Shown piece by piece: positions 20,611-31,369 of a stretch of 64,000 bases of DNA. How positions within the stretch are numbered: position 1 is the stretch's first letter; every line of letters starts with the position of its first letter. Under the pieces are notes generated by a model. It searched no databases. It had not been told where the DNA came from and saw only the letters and a list, made by a program, of their open reading frames with translations. A program made the translations under genes and the position numbers. Origin of the DNA: Aradus depressus (taxonomy: Eukaryota; Arthropoda; Insecta; Hemiptera; Aradidae); the NCBI GenBank assembly GCA_963662175.1, contig OY759219.1, positions 27,136,908 through 27,200,907 on the forward strand, in the 5' to 3' direction.

Positions 20611-20933
20611 TGTACACGCCGGGTGTATGTATAACTGGTAAAAGTGGACTGTATATAAAAAAAGGTAAAAATGAAAGCATGGCCTCTACTCACGGCATGG
20701 GTGAACGAGGTCAAGGTTAGGTGAGGGACCAGGTCAGATGGTCAACAATTGATGTTCAACAGATCAAGTCAGATGATCAACAACTACTGATGAGTTCAGG
20801 TCCGCTCCTCTCCTCATAGATAGATTGCGCTAGCTGCAACGGGCCTAGTGGCGCTGCGATGTACACTCACTACAAGGCAGGGGAGGGGGGGGGGGGGGGG
20901 GGGGAAGGAATAGGGAAATGCCAGGCCTCAACA
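20611..20933 (-). repeat. 5' LTR of the BEL/Pao element
   Basis: Same boundaries as the 3' LTR. Its G run is 20 long instead of 13, which accounts for the whole length difference (323 versus 316 bp). Confidence 0.95.
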
Positions 20934-20938
20934 GCCAT

Positions 20939-22757
20939 TAAAAAAAATCAAATTGATAAACACCATTATAGGAATCATTTCTGGTCAGGCTGGGTGATTG
21001 AATGATTCGTGAATCTCAAAATGTATGTCATAAATTGAACAACTATGAAGGGCCGTTAAATGGCTACTTTAATCTGAAACCCCGTGGGTTTAAAGCTCTC
21101 CGCTTGGTAGTCATCGATTCTGTATCCTCTGACTAGTAAGTTTAGTATTTTATCAAAATAAGCACTACCGATCAACGTTTATAAAAGTGTATAATAATAC
21201 GAAAATGAGCACTCTGGTATGACTTCATAGTACAAGCCCGAGCCACAATAACTAACTAATATGATAGTTTTATAAAGATATTCATTACGTGTATTTTATT
21301 TAATAAATTTTTAAGTCTGTGATAATATTTAAAAAAATTTCATATCACCATTTATTTTTATTTCATTTTATTTATTATATTTTATGACAAAAAAAATTCC
21401 TGGTATGGTGAATTTAATATTATATTTCTGTTGTGTAGAGACTTGTTTTAGTTATTGTATATATTAGAATGGATGGTTGTGTATGTAGAGAGAGTGAATT
21501 TATCTAGCTATCCACACCCCTTAGAGCTATGCCAGTTGTCCTTTAGCCGTTGTGCTATGTGGGTGGGGTAAGTAGGTTTATCTTGTTACTCTGTACTCTG
21601 ATGCTCTAAGAGTTAACCTTTTCATTATTTGTATATTGTATTATTCTATCATAGATGACGCTGTTGCGTCGAAAACCGGATCTGGTCTAAAATAATATAA
21701 ACATTGAAATAGCGCTTATTTTGAGAAAATACTAAAAATAATTTCCAAATATATTACAAAGAAAATATAGTAGGGTATTTATTTATTTAAATAGCCGAGC
21801 ACAGAGGTCGGAAAACTCACATTTGAATGGGTAAAAAGGTTTTTTTAACCTCCAACCGGAAAAACCTCCTTAACCCACTTCCGCTTTCCACCCAGCTTTT
21901 CCCCTCTTGTACCCCATATGAGAGGGGAAGTTATTTCCGGGAGTTCCTATTTACACTTCCAAAAAAGGTTATTTATTTTATGTGCTTACAAGCGGGCATA
22001 CATTATTTGGATGTGGCTCCAGTGGATGGGGAATATCAGTCTATTTCCTTCCGGGAAAAATAAACATACAGCATTAAAAAAAGAAAAAAAATTTAATTGG
22101 TTGAAGCTCAATATGTACACGTATCCTGGTAGATTTTGAATTATGGAAAATGACAAACAAGCTATACCAAGCAAAAATATCAACATGACATCGATCATAG
22201 CGCTCAGTGGCATTAACCAATGGTAGAACTCATCTACACGACGCTAGCGAAGACACTTTTGAAGTAGGCAGCGTTTTATATACAAAGAAAGATGAGAAAT
22301 CTTGAGCCGAAAGAGCATAACAGTCAGAAAAGTCCCATATATTGAATCCATTTCCAAAAATACATTGGATTTTTACAAGAATCTATTTTGGAAGAGTGGA
22401 AAATCATTAATATTGTAGTGAAAAAATTATCTATAAAGTCACGCCGGTAATATTTATAAAGATAGCTTTGTCCTGAAGAGAATGACGTTTTGTACGTTTA
22501 CGTATGTTGAATAGAATCGTCGGCATCGTTTGCAGACGATTAAACAATAGGAGGTTGAATTCCTGGAACCAAGCTGTGCGAAGATGTCATTTTCCCTTCA
22601 GGGTTCACCCTATAGCTATCTACAAAATGACTACCGACATGTTTTTATTATTAATCATTAATTAATAAATAATTGATTATTTTGATATAAATCAGTTACC
22701 ACAATTTCGAAATTGATTCTTGATCCAATCCATTTTAAGAATTGAAATAAAAAATCA
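20939..22757. other. Unassigned stretch with one stem-loop motif
   Basis: No gene recognised; frames of 73-78 codons near 21827-22213 overlap on both strands and lack family features. At 21653-21678 there is a perfect stem GACGC TGTT GCGTC followed by GAAAACCGG, a diverged member of the stem-loop/GAAA motif family. Confidence 0.35.
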
Positions 22758-23175
22758 GGGTAGCCAGGAAATGCATTTTCCGAGCTCATGATCGCGGATT
22801 CGAACCCAGCCGAGGCACTTAGATTTTTTATCTGCGAAGTGAAAAAACCGTGAGCAAGTCGTCCTCCATAAGGGACATTGAGCGATGGTCCCGAGCCTGT
22901 ACGATGACAGGTACTCGTCAACGACACCCAAACTTTGTGTGACTAACTTCTTTTGGTCACTATGAACCAAATTGTTCATAGTGACCAAAAGTGTCCCGAA
23001 ATATTGTCAAAAAAAAAAGAATAAAGAAGACACCTCTGGAAAAAATCAACATTTCAACATCCCAGAGAATTTTAAGAAACAAGTCCTACATTTTGCCTAT
23101 TTTATTTAATGACTTCGACAGTAGAGTCGGGTTCATGTCCACCAGAGCGAGGAAAGAGCGCCATGGTAGTAGGTA
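22758..23175 (+). mobile_element. tRNA-SINE family 1, interrupted copy
   Basis: Head and first body part occupy 22758-22945 (GATTCGAACCCAGCCGAGG; CCGAGCCTGTACGATG; GGTACTCGTCAACGAC). The tail part resumes at about 23110 (CAGTAGAGTCGGGTTCATG to GTCGATATGAC). About 165 bp between them carry a perfect hairpin and unrelated sequence. Confidence 0.6.
22951..22990. repeat. Perfect 17-bp-arm hairpin
   Basis: TTTTGGTCACTATGAAC, then the 6-nt loop CAAATT, then the exact reverse complement GTTCATAGTGACCAAAA. Confidence 0.9.
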
Positions 23176-24261
23176 GTCGATATGACACACATACGTTAAC
23201 AGATATAAATAAACTAATAATTCAATAAATAAATAAATATCATAAAATAAATTGATATAAAGCTTTAAAAAAAACATACATGATATAACATTCAAAAGTA
23301 AATAATTGAAAAAGCAAATGAATAAATAAAATAAACTCCAATAAATATAAAATACAAAGACGATAAAAAAATTAACAATTAAAAATTTCATGGATGGGGA
23401 TAGATACATTATTCCTGTTCCCGATTAGAGTCACATCTTGCAGAACGGAGTTCGTGAGGGCAGACCATCTAATCCCGTCTCTAGAGTTGAGGAAGGAGGA
23501 CTCTCCTTTCTTCTTTTCCAATTTATCTTCATATTTTCAATGATATCCATCTTCATTCTTTTATGGATGTTGTGTAATAACGAGAATAAAGTAAATAAAA
23601 TAGGCCGATACTGAGCCAGGGGACACATGAACATACGGGCCGACAACAACAAGAAATGACAAGTTTCCACATGTTCGATCTTGTCGAGAGAAGAACTTTG
23701 ATCGGGTGGTTATGGTTGGATGAGGTGGTGGGAGGGTGGTTAAGGATGGATGAGATGGTGGTTGGTTGAGGATGGAAGTGAGTAACATAGCTACGGATAA
23801 CCACCATTGCTTCCTGGCCCAGGATCGAGCTATTTACTAACAAGACTGAGCCGGCCTGTATGCTTTGAAGGTGTTCAAATGTTCCTCCAGATAATCTCGT
23901 ATTATTGAGTTACAATAATTAACGATAATAAAGTTCTGTAATATTTGAGATGAAGTTCCCATGAGAACTAAATGTTGGAACTACTGTCATTCAATGACCT
24001 CAAAATTACAGTCTGTCTGTTGAAAGAGTGTAGAAAGTCGTTAAACAAACTCTCACTAGTCACACTTAACTATTATGTATGCGAAGAACTTATTTACTCT
24101 AGGTAAATACAATAATGTAACAGTATATTTAAATTGCTTTGGGTCATACTGAAATTTTTGACTGTATCTATTTCCTGAAAATTATATCAGGTATCTATTA
24201 TGAACATGTTTTATAAAGACCTAATACTTTGAAAATGTACATCCCCAGAGCGAATGAATCA
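23176..24261. other. Unassigned AT-rich stretch
   Basis: A G/T-rich, GGTGG-containing patch at about 23700-23770 gives overlapping short frames on the minus strand. No gene recognised. Confidence 0.35.
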
Positions 24262-24502
24262 AGTAAGATTTCGCTCTCTCTCTGAGGAAAATCAACTGTT
24301 CTTGATAAAAATCAATAGGTGTTCTCGTGCCATATTGATACATTCGTTACATTGACAATTATTAGGGTATTTGGGCTCCACACTCCCCTAGTCCCCCCCT
24401 TCCGTTCGACTGATTTGGTTGAAAAACAATAAATAAAAATCATCCTTATGGAGATCTGGATACACATATACAATTTCGTGTCGATACTTTCATACTATTA
24501 AG

Positions 24503-25480
24503 TAGTGACCGGCCATTCGGTTTCGGTTTCGGCCAAAAACCAGCTGAAACTTCGACTTTGAGTCGTGTGTGGTTGCCAGCTGAGTTCACCGGCCGGCGTG
24601 ATTGTGTTGAGTTTGTGTTTTTTCTCGCACATGGGTAAGTATTAATTTTTGTTTTAACTTCTGATATACATTATTTTAATGGCATTATATTTATTAGTCA
24701 TTAAAATTCTTTCTATTGAGTTGTTCTTTCGGATTTATCTAAGATCTATCTATTGTAAACACAAAATAGGTACCTAATTAATTAGGGAGTCTGTACTTTA
24801 TATCTAATCTAAGTGTTGACTTAGACAAAGTTTACTTACAAGGGTAGGTCTTTATTTTAACATGTTTATTATTTTTGTTAAATAAATAACTATTTTTGTT
24901 GCATACTTAAATTATTGTTTTTTATTTCATTTAACACGAGTTAACTGTCTGTAGGTAGGTGTATGTGTAAAAAATACACTAAATTTCAGTATACAATGGA
25001 AATTATAACATGTCTAAATAATGTTAATGGAAATCGAGGTTCTGTCGTGTGAAAGAAAATGCAAAATTTGGCCAACGTTTCGAAAACTATTTATTTTCTT
25101 CTTCAGGGCCTTATAATGACTTGAGTGGATGTGTGTGGTGACGGTGTTGTGAGTTTGTGTCCAGTGTAGTGAGTGCTATGATGTGTACGTTACGGTCGAG
25201 GGCTACCTAAGTTTTTGATAACTACCATTACGTACACATAATAGCACTCACTACACTGGACACAAACTCACAACACCGTCATCACACACATCCACTCAAG
25301 TCATTATAAGGCCCTGAAGAAGAAAATAAATAGTTTTCGAAACGTTGGCCAAATTTTGCATTTTCTTTCACACGACAGAACCTCGGTTTCCATTAACATT
25401 GAAAAGAAACTGTCGACTCTATAAATCATGTCTAAATAAGTTTCTGTTTCGGCTGAAAATCCTGTTTCGGTCGGTCACTA
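24503..25480. mobile_element. Non-autonomous hAT element carrying a foldback
   Basis: The ends TAGTGACCGGC and GTCGGTCACTA form terminal inverted repeats with the hAT-like TAGNG start. CTATTAAG is duplicated on both sides (24495-24502 and 25481-25488), the 8-bp target duplication of the hAT superfamily. It is 978 bp with no transposase frame. More than a third of it is the inverted repeat at 25020-25400. Confidence 0.9.
25020..25400. repeat. Long inverted repeat (171-bp arms) inside the hAT element
   Basis: 25020-25190 pairs with 25230-25400 with few mismatches, around a 39-nt loop. Each arm contains CCCTGAAGAAG ... CGAAACGTTGG. CATGTCTAAATAA occurs on both sides (about 25010 and 25427), a candidate target duplication of a nested insertion. 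Confidence 0.85.
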
Positions 25481-25560
25481 CTATTAAGAGTTATCGTGTT
25501 CACACACACAAACAAAAATTTTATTTTTTTCATTTTTGGAATTTACTCTAAATAGTTTAA

Positions 25561-26091
25561 GGACTTTGTATTTCTGGGATCCACTGAATCGAAGGAAGGA
25601 TAACTGACACTCCGATAATCAACACTTTACTGCAATTTCAACAAGAGATTTCTCGAAGTCATCTTTAAACGTTTTTTCATAGGTTTAATTTATGCAATCT
25701 CAATGCAAGTTCAATTGCAGATAATAAGGAACGTTTTTACAAGGGATATACACTACAATGCTTTCAGGATATTGTTAAATGCATATGGTGCATATATGTT
25801 TGAGGACAAGATGGCAACATGCTACTGGTAAATATCAAATGTAATCAGATTTGAGACCAGCTAAGGTCAGACGAGTTGACGCAAAACAGAGAAAGAAAAA
25901 AAAAGAACGCTTTAACCTTTTAGAATAAGGCAAACCTTTTTGTATGCTACCCACTTTATCAGAAAGCAACACTTGTCCATTAAGAACGGGAAAGAACAAG
26001 AAAAAAAAGAATCAAGACTATCGATATGCTAATATCGAACGGTAAGCGGGATCACAAGTAAATAAAAAAAGGCGAATGGATAAATAAAAAA
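25561..26091. other. Unassigned stretch
   Basis: AT-rich, no recognisable gene or repeat. Confidence 0.35.
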
Positions 26092-27078
26092 AAGTTGTCT
26101 GTGAATCACTGGCTTTATACATCCCCAGAAGACCGTTTGCGCTAATATTCAATAGTTGCCTTACATAGGGGCTCCTTGAGGGCGCCAGTAGCTCAATGGT
26201 ATGCGTGCTTGACTTCTGAGCTCAAGATCGTGGGTTCGTAACCCGACCGAGGCCCTTAGTTTATTTTATCTGGGAGGTAAAATAAACTTAAGCATGCCGT
26301 CCCGAGCCTGTACGATGTCAGGTACTCGTTAAAGACCCCTACCCTAGGTGAATAAAAATTTAGGTTAGGCAAAATTTAGGACTCCCATAGTAGAGTCGGG
26401 CTCATGTCCACCAGAGTGACGAAAAAGCGCTCTGGTAGTAGGCGATATGACCGCGTAGTTAAAGCCCGGGCATGAGTCCAACCAATAGGGGCTCCTAAAT
26501 TTTCATACTAATTTTTATCTCAATATCATTATATCGGTAGTTATTATGGTTTTTGAAAAGAATCCCCTCTCCTGAACCCCCCCCCCCCCCCCCCTTCGGC
26601 TGATATCGCTTAAATTTGACAGGTTACTTCCTCATTGGGGTTTGTCTTCAAATATGAAATTTTAAGTCGATACATGAATTACATCGACAGTTATTGGGTT
26701 TTTGAATTGAGCACCTCTCTGATCCCCCCGTCCACTTCTGCCGGTTACGCTGAAAATTAATAAGTGTTGTCCTTATTAGAGTTTTGAATTCATCAATCAC
26801 AATTGATAGTTTTTGTCCTTATGGGCTTTCGATCAGACATATACAATTTCATGTCGATATATTCATTCAATCGGCAGTTATTGGAGTTTTTACGTTAAGC
26901 TTCCTCCCTAATCTTCCCTTCCCTTTGGTCAATTTGGCTGAAAAATAATAGGTATCGTCGTTAAAGGGTTGTGGATTCACACATAAAATTTCGTGTCAAT
27001 ACATTCATTCCATCGGGAGTTACCGTGTTCACATTTGGAATCTAGAGATCGGGAAACTCGGGAGCTTCGTGGAAGTAA
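26092..27078 (+). repeat. HER repeat with four internal units, split by a SINE
   Basis: Left module at 26092 (GTTGTCTGTGAATCACTGGC), GCGCTAATATTCAATAG, then the SINE. From 26497 there are four successive internal units (ACATCGG/ATCGACAG/CGGCAGTTAT blocks) and a truncated right end near 27078. A C run of about 18 lies at 26577-26594. Confidence 0.75.
26177..26484 (+). mobile_element. tRNA-SINE family 1, full-length reference copy
   Basis: The tRNA-like head GGCGCCAGTAGCTCAATGG and B box GGTTCGTAACCCG are followed by a conserved body (GGAGGTAAAATAAACTTAAG; CCGAGCCTGTACGATGTCAG; GGTAGTAGGCGATATGACC) and the end GCCCGGGCATGAGTC. It is flanked by a perfect 12-bp duplication ATAGGGGCTCCT (26165-26176 and 26485-26496). 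This pins down the 308-bp SINE and shows that it inserted in a HER repeat. Confidence 0.9.
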
Positions 27079-27642
27079 ACAATTTTTCTATAATCGGAAT
27101 CCTATAAATCCGCCCCCACCCCTCATTACGGGAACGTAATTACACCACTGCATAACACAACCATTGCACTATTTGTACATCTATACCAAAATCTCCCTCA
27201 ACGTGCAAATAAACTCGTAAATCACTGTCACATCAGTCCTCCTTTTTACATCGGATATTAAGCCATAAAAATACATAATACGGTAATCCCAATGCAGATC
27301 TATTGTACAAATCAATAAAGAGAGGTTAAGACCCCAAGGGGTCTTACGACGATAAAGAAGGTTATAAATCACACACTGTCTTGTGTACTATCAATGGTTG
27401 GGTTACTATATCCATGGCTGGAGATATACCGGTTATAATTCCGGTACGCCTGAAGCATAAAGTTCGCTCCAAAGAGAGTTGTGGCGAAACAGACCCATTT
27501 AATGTCTTCCATAGCACACATATCTTATACGTGGAGATCCTAATAATATATATGTATCGTGTACAGGGTACATTACTTTCTCGTATTCCTATATTCATCT
27601 CTATGGCCAATAAAAGTATATTCCAATACATTATTTTATTCC
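27079..27642. other. Unassigned stretch
   Basis: Two overlapping opposite-strand frames (27362-27649 minus, 27381-27689 plus; about 95-102 codons) show no family signature. I treat them as chance. Confidence 0.3.
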
Positions 27643-27780
27643 TCAGCAATACGAAGTATAGACGAAGTTATAATAGGTCAGAAATTTGATGTTCATTTTC
27701 TATAGAATTTTATGTTTACCCCTCATTCCAAAAAAAAAAAAAAAACCAAGTGTGGGTCTCGGGACCCCCGGCAGAAGCTA
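27643..27780 (-). repeat. HER right-end module
   Basis: CAATACGAAGTATAGACGAAG, TTATAATAGGTCAGAAATTTG and an A run in minus orientation. Confidence 0.6.
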
Positions 27781-28699
27781 TGCTTCTAAAGAGAAAGAAA
27801 AAAATATCAGCTAATAGAAGCGTTTTACCATAATAGAATGCAAGCTAAATAAACAGCATCATTATTTCAAGAATTCAACATTTTTAAGAATTATACTTGT
27901 TCAAATTTTATTTTTCTGAACCCCCAAAAAAAAGCGGGCTGCCGTTGACTCGGTATTCGAGCTGGGGAAGTAGCCTTGACAGGTGCTGGCATACAGCAGA
28001 AGGAAACAGTACTAATGTCTAATTTGACTGCTTCTGACATCTAGCCGTGAGATCCAGAACTATTTAGAACAAACAGCGTTACGTTACGGTTTTTCCTCGT
28101 TGACCCCCCTACTCCCAGGCGTCCCATAAGAAGCATAACTTCAATAATACTATTTTTCTGTGCGGCTATGAACAATATCGGGAGATGGGGCGAGAGAAGG
28201 GAGGGGCATAACACAAAAATCTCAATTAATTAATGTATCGACACAAAAAGTATAAAGCCGCGTTTACACTATGTAGCTGAGCTATATAGCTATGACTAAA
28301 AACGTTTCTTTGTGTAGCTGTAGCATGTATGAGCATGAATTTGATTAAATCAACCAGTTTACTTTGAGATGGCAAGCAAACAACTTACGAGCGTCTTCGG
28401 GCGACAGGCATATAGCTGTGCTACAACAAAAAACGCGCTTCTAGCCCGGCTATATAGCCAACTGATGGGAAACTCATTTTCAACTATACAACCGGGCTAT
28501 ATAGCTGTTTTCGGGTGGCGTTTTCAAAAACTTGTAGCTCAGCTAAATAATTAGGAAAAAGAGATTTAAAAGAGAACTCGAGACTCGAAACCACTTTTTA
28601 AAAAGAACTTTATTTGACTAATGTTAAGTCAAATCTATCTAATCACTAAACATGTATAAAGACTACTCACTACAAGGGTTAGAACAAGACTGGAGAACA
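27781..28699. other. Mostly unassigned; small palindrome-rich patch
   Basis: 28175-28250 is minus-oriented HER internal sequence. 28256-28556 starts CCGCGTTTACACTATG and holds several copies of AGCTATATAGC and GTAGCTGAGCTA or its near-inverse. It may be a MITE, but I could not define ends or a target duplication. Confidence 0.3.
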
Positions 28700-28850
28700 T
28701 TAAGCAATGGTACCGAGCCTGTACGATGTCAGGTACTCGTTAAAGACCCTACCCTAAGTGAATAAAAATTTAGGTAAGCAAAATTTAGGATTCCCATAGT
28801 AGAGTGAGGCTCATGTCCGCCAGAGTGACGAAAGAGCGCCCTGGAAGTAT
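28700..28850 (+). mobile_element. tRNA-SINE family 1, body fragment
   Basis: ACCGAGCCTGTACGATGTCA to CAGAGTGACGAAAGAGCGCC; the head is missing. Confidence 0.75.
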
Positions 28851-29715
28851 GTGGACCTCGTACTAAAAATACTACTAAAAAATTAAATTAAATTGTAAAT
28901 AGATTACTTGAAAATATGAGTGCAAAAATAATAATATTAATAAGTACAGTAGATACAGATACATTTTTTTAATTTAATTAAAATTAAGATAATTTTTTAT
29001 AATTAAAAAAAAAATTCTGGGGGTATTGAGGGTCAGTCAATGATGAAAACACTATTCAAATGCCAACGTTTCAATATATTTCATATCATCATCAGGGCCT
29101 AACAAACATGAGGGAATCAAGATTACAAAAATATAATGAGTGATTGATTAAAATTATATATAGGTACATAAATATACATTCACACATAGCAAATCCACAT
29201 AAATACATATATACATAAATATACATCCATATACATACACATACATATACACATTGATGAAAAACAAGGAAACTTACTATGATATTACTATAATAATTTT
29301 TTATAAGTTTTCTGGATGTCTTTTTCACGACATTTTGGGACGTACCTTCATCGGGTCATAATGTGCGAAATATAGAAATGAATATAGTCAAGTCGAAAGG
29401 TAAAGGCGAAGAAAAATATAACAATTTCGAGTCCTTCTCCACTAAATAACGATATCGATTGGAATGGTGTCGGATTTGAGGGTACCAAGGAATGCCGCCT
29501 CGGGACCACAGAAAAAAAGACACAAATGTTAACAGGAAAGCACTTTAGTCGAAAGTTGATACAGGAGTTTCCACTTGAGTCATGGGCGACCTCTCGACTC
29601 TCTCGGTACATAGGCAGCGTTTTGTATGCGGAGTTCTGTTGTTCTTGTTACTCTTGTCAAGTAGACTTCCTAAAGTGCTTCTTCTCTGTCAAACTGATAG
29701 ATATACTCTAAATTC
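28851..29715. other. Unassigned AT-rich DNA with two stem-loop/GAAA motifs
   Basis: On the minus strand, 29062-29098 reads GGCCCTGATGATG ... TTGAAACGTTGG, and 29325-29355 is a decayed relative of the 6219-6251 stem-loop. Otherwise no gene is seen. Confidence 0.4.
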
Positions 29716-29965
29716 ATTTTACTTCCTCAGCTATACAAAGTTTAGGGGCAGTTATGTAATCAATCTGAAATTTTGAGGTTGAACCAAAATTTCATGTTTT
29801 CCAAATTCATATTTCGAAAAATGATAAAAAAAAAAAAAGTGGGTGAACTATCGTCTATGTATATATACTATATATATTTACCCCAGCAAGCATCAATAAA
29901 TTAAGTTTTCGCTCTCCCTCCGAAGCCAATCGACTGTTTCAGCTAAAACTGAATAGTTGACAGAG
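29716..29965. repeat. HER modules in both orientations
   Basis: 29716-29848 is a minus right end (CCTCAGCTATACAAAGTTTA). 29880-29965 is a plus left part (CCCCAGCAAGCATCAATAAA; TTTTCGCTCTCCCTCCGAAG). The plus copy resumes at 30813-30905. Confidence 0.65.
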
Positions 29966-29967
29966 TA

Positions 29968-30242
29968 GTGTGTTCAAAAAATAACGGGAATTTTCGGTTT
30001 TTGAAAAGATTCGTCTACATCAATGTTATCCCCTTCAAGACAGTCCCCATTAGATATTATACACTTATGTTAGCGCTTCTTCCAATCCCCGAAACACTTC
30101 TGGAACTCGATCTTTGGGATAGTAATTAGCTTTCTCAGCGATGCGCTTTTAATTGCATCTATGCTTGTGAAACGACAGCCCTTTAAGGTTCTCTTTATTG
30201 TTGGGACACGGAGCCATGTCTGGCGAATATAGAGGCTGTGGG
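29968..30242 (-). pseudogene. mariner transposase C-terminal remnant
   Basis: On the minus strand the last ~89 codons of a mariner (DD34D-type) transposase are readable. They include the S-P-D-M-A-P-C block that carries the third catalytic Asp, I-K-R-T-L-K-G, F-Q-K-C-F-x-D-W-K-K-R, then N-G-D-C-L-E-G-D-N-I-D and the stop near 29974. An in-frame TAA follows the K-K-R, and the 5' part is missing, so it is dead. GTGTGTTCAAAAAATAACGG at 29968 looks like the mariner terminal repeat after a TA. A similar terminal piece occurs at 42897-42943. The right side is cut by a hAT MITE, with a few mariner bases at 30806-30812. Confidence 0.85.
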
Positions 30243-30797
30243 CAGAGATGGGCATAATCGTAATCAATGATTACATGATTACCAGAGAAAATAAAACTTA
30301 ATCATCACTGCTATTTTATACTTGAAACTATCGCACTGTGAATCTAGCTAAAATGAAACATGATTACATGAATAAAATCGTAATCGGAAATCGTGATTAC
30401 GATACCAATCATGTAATCATACAATCATAATCAAGTAAACATGTAATCACAATTACTGTAAACGGGGGATTTCGTGGGTACCAAATTTAAAAAAATGGTA
30501 ATAGCACTTTGGTTACGTAAAAAACAAAAAAATTACTTATTAGTGTAAAAAATAAAACAATTTAAAATGAAAGGAAATCGAAGGCGATGATTTGCGCTGT
30601 GTAATCATGTGTACATTGTGATTATGATTTCATGATTATGATTCCATGATTACGATTACATGATTACTCGATTACAAACACAATCATGGCCGTGATTACG
30701 ATTACAATCGTGTAATGAAGTAATCGCACATTTTTTAAAATATTATCGTAATCATAATCGTAATCTTAATAATTGCTTATGATTATGCCCATCCCTG
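30243..30797. mobile_element. hAT-type MITE built of GTAATCATGATTAC-like repeats
   Basis: The ends CAGAGATGGGCATAATCG and GATTATGCCCATCCCTG are inverted repeats. The flanks GCTGTGGG and TCTGTGGG (30235-30242 and 30798-30805) are an 8-bp duplication with one mismatch. The 555-bp interior repeats near-palindromic ATGATTAC / GTAATCAT words many times and has no ORF. It interrupts the mariner remnant. Confidence 0.85.
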
Positions 30798-30812
30798 TCT
30801 GTGGGGCATCAT

Positions 30813-30905
30813 TTTTGGAATCAGGTGGATCAGAAAACATGAAATTCCATTGAAAACTCAGCAAAAGATTTTCTGCCCAATTACATAACTTCCCCTATAC
30901 GAAAT
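30813..30905 (+). repeat. HER right end
   Basis: TTTTGGAATCAGGTGGATC, ACATGAAATTCCATTGAAAA, CCAATTACATAACTTCCCC, then a broken hairpin. Confidence 0.65.
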
Positions 30906-31369
30906 AAATTGTAATGTAAGGAAACAATGCAAGGAAGTAGGAAGTCTTACATTATTTTCTAAATAAATGCATTAATTGTATAAAGGATACAACGGAAAGA
31001 GTACAATAGGGATAAATGAGTTGTGTACGTGCTCAAGATTTGGGGTATATACACAAGAGAAAACAGGAAGTTCTTTATACGGAAACTAAATTTGTTGAGA
31101 TAAAAGGGTATACCTCAACTTGGGAGAGTTTGTATTTAACTCTGAATAATTAAGTTGAGGTTTTGTTGGTTCTCAGCTTATTCTTATCCTTATTTTGAGT
31201 TCCTTGTTATAATCCAAGGTAGAAGCAATTAGAAGAAAAGCTTTTATATCCAGAAGAACTAGCGAGATGAATCATTACCTTAATACCCCTGGAACTGATC
31301 TTCCATGGAACTGATCTTCCATCTAAACAGCCATCATGTCCCATGATGGATTATCAAATTTTCTTTTTT
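30906..31369. other. Unassigned stretch
   Basis: Nothing recognised. Confidence 0.35.

Larger units (their letters stand above)
15268..20933 (-). mobile_element. BEL/Pao LTR retrotransposon lacking the integrase core
   Basis: Minus-strand element of 5666 bp with LTRs at 15268-15583 and 20611-20933. A perfect 5-bp target duplication GCCAT (15263-15267 and 20934-20938) matches BEL/Pao habit. The two LTRs are identical by eye except for a G run (13 versus 20). Gag-protease and pol ORFs are long and otherwise open, but the zinc-binding and catalytic part of integrase is missing in frame and the gag and pol frames are offset. It inserted very recently and was probably mobilised by proteins of a relative. 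Confidence 0.95.
24262..25560 (+). repeat. HER repeat copy split by a hAT element
   Basis: HER sequence from 24262 (TTTCGCTCTCTCTGAGG; internal unit with CATTGACAATTATTAGG) stops at 24502 and resumes at 25489 (AGTTATCGTGTTCACACAC), mid-module. Confidence 0.75.

Noticed and set aside
26180..26255. Functional tRNA gene in the SINE heads
   Set aside because: A and B boxes are present, but the acceptor stem does not close, there is no clear terminator, and the sequence continues into the SINE body in every copy. The same applies to 5375-5460.
27362..27689. Paired ORFs of 95 and 102 codons on opposite strands
   Set aside because: They overlap each other almost fully, have no family features and sit in AT-rich non-repeat DNA; chance is likelier.
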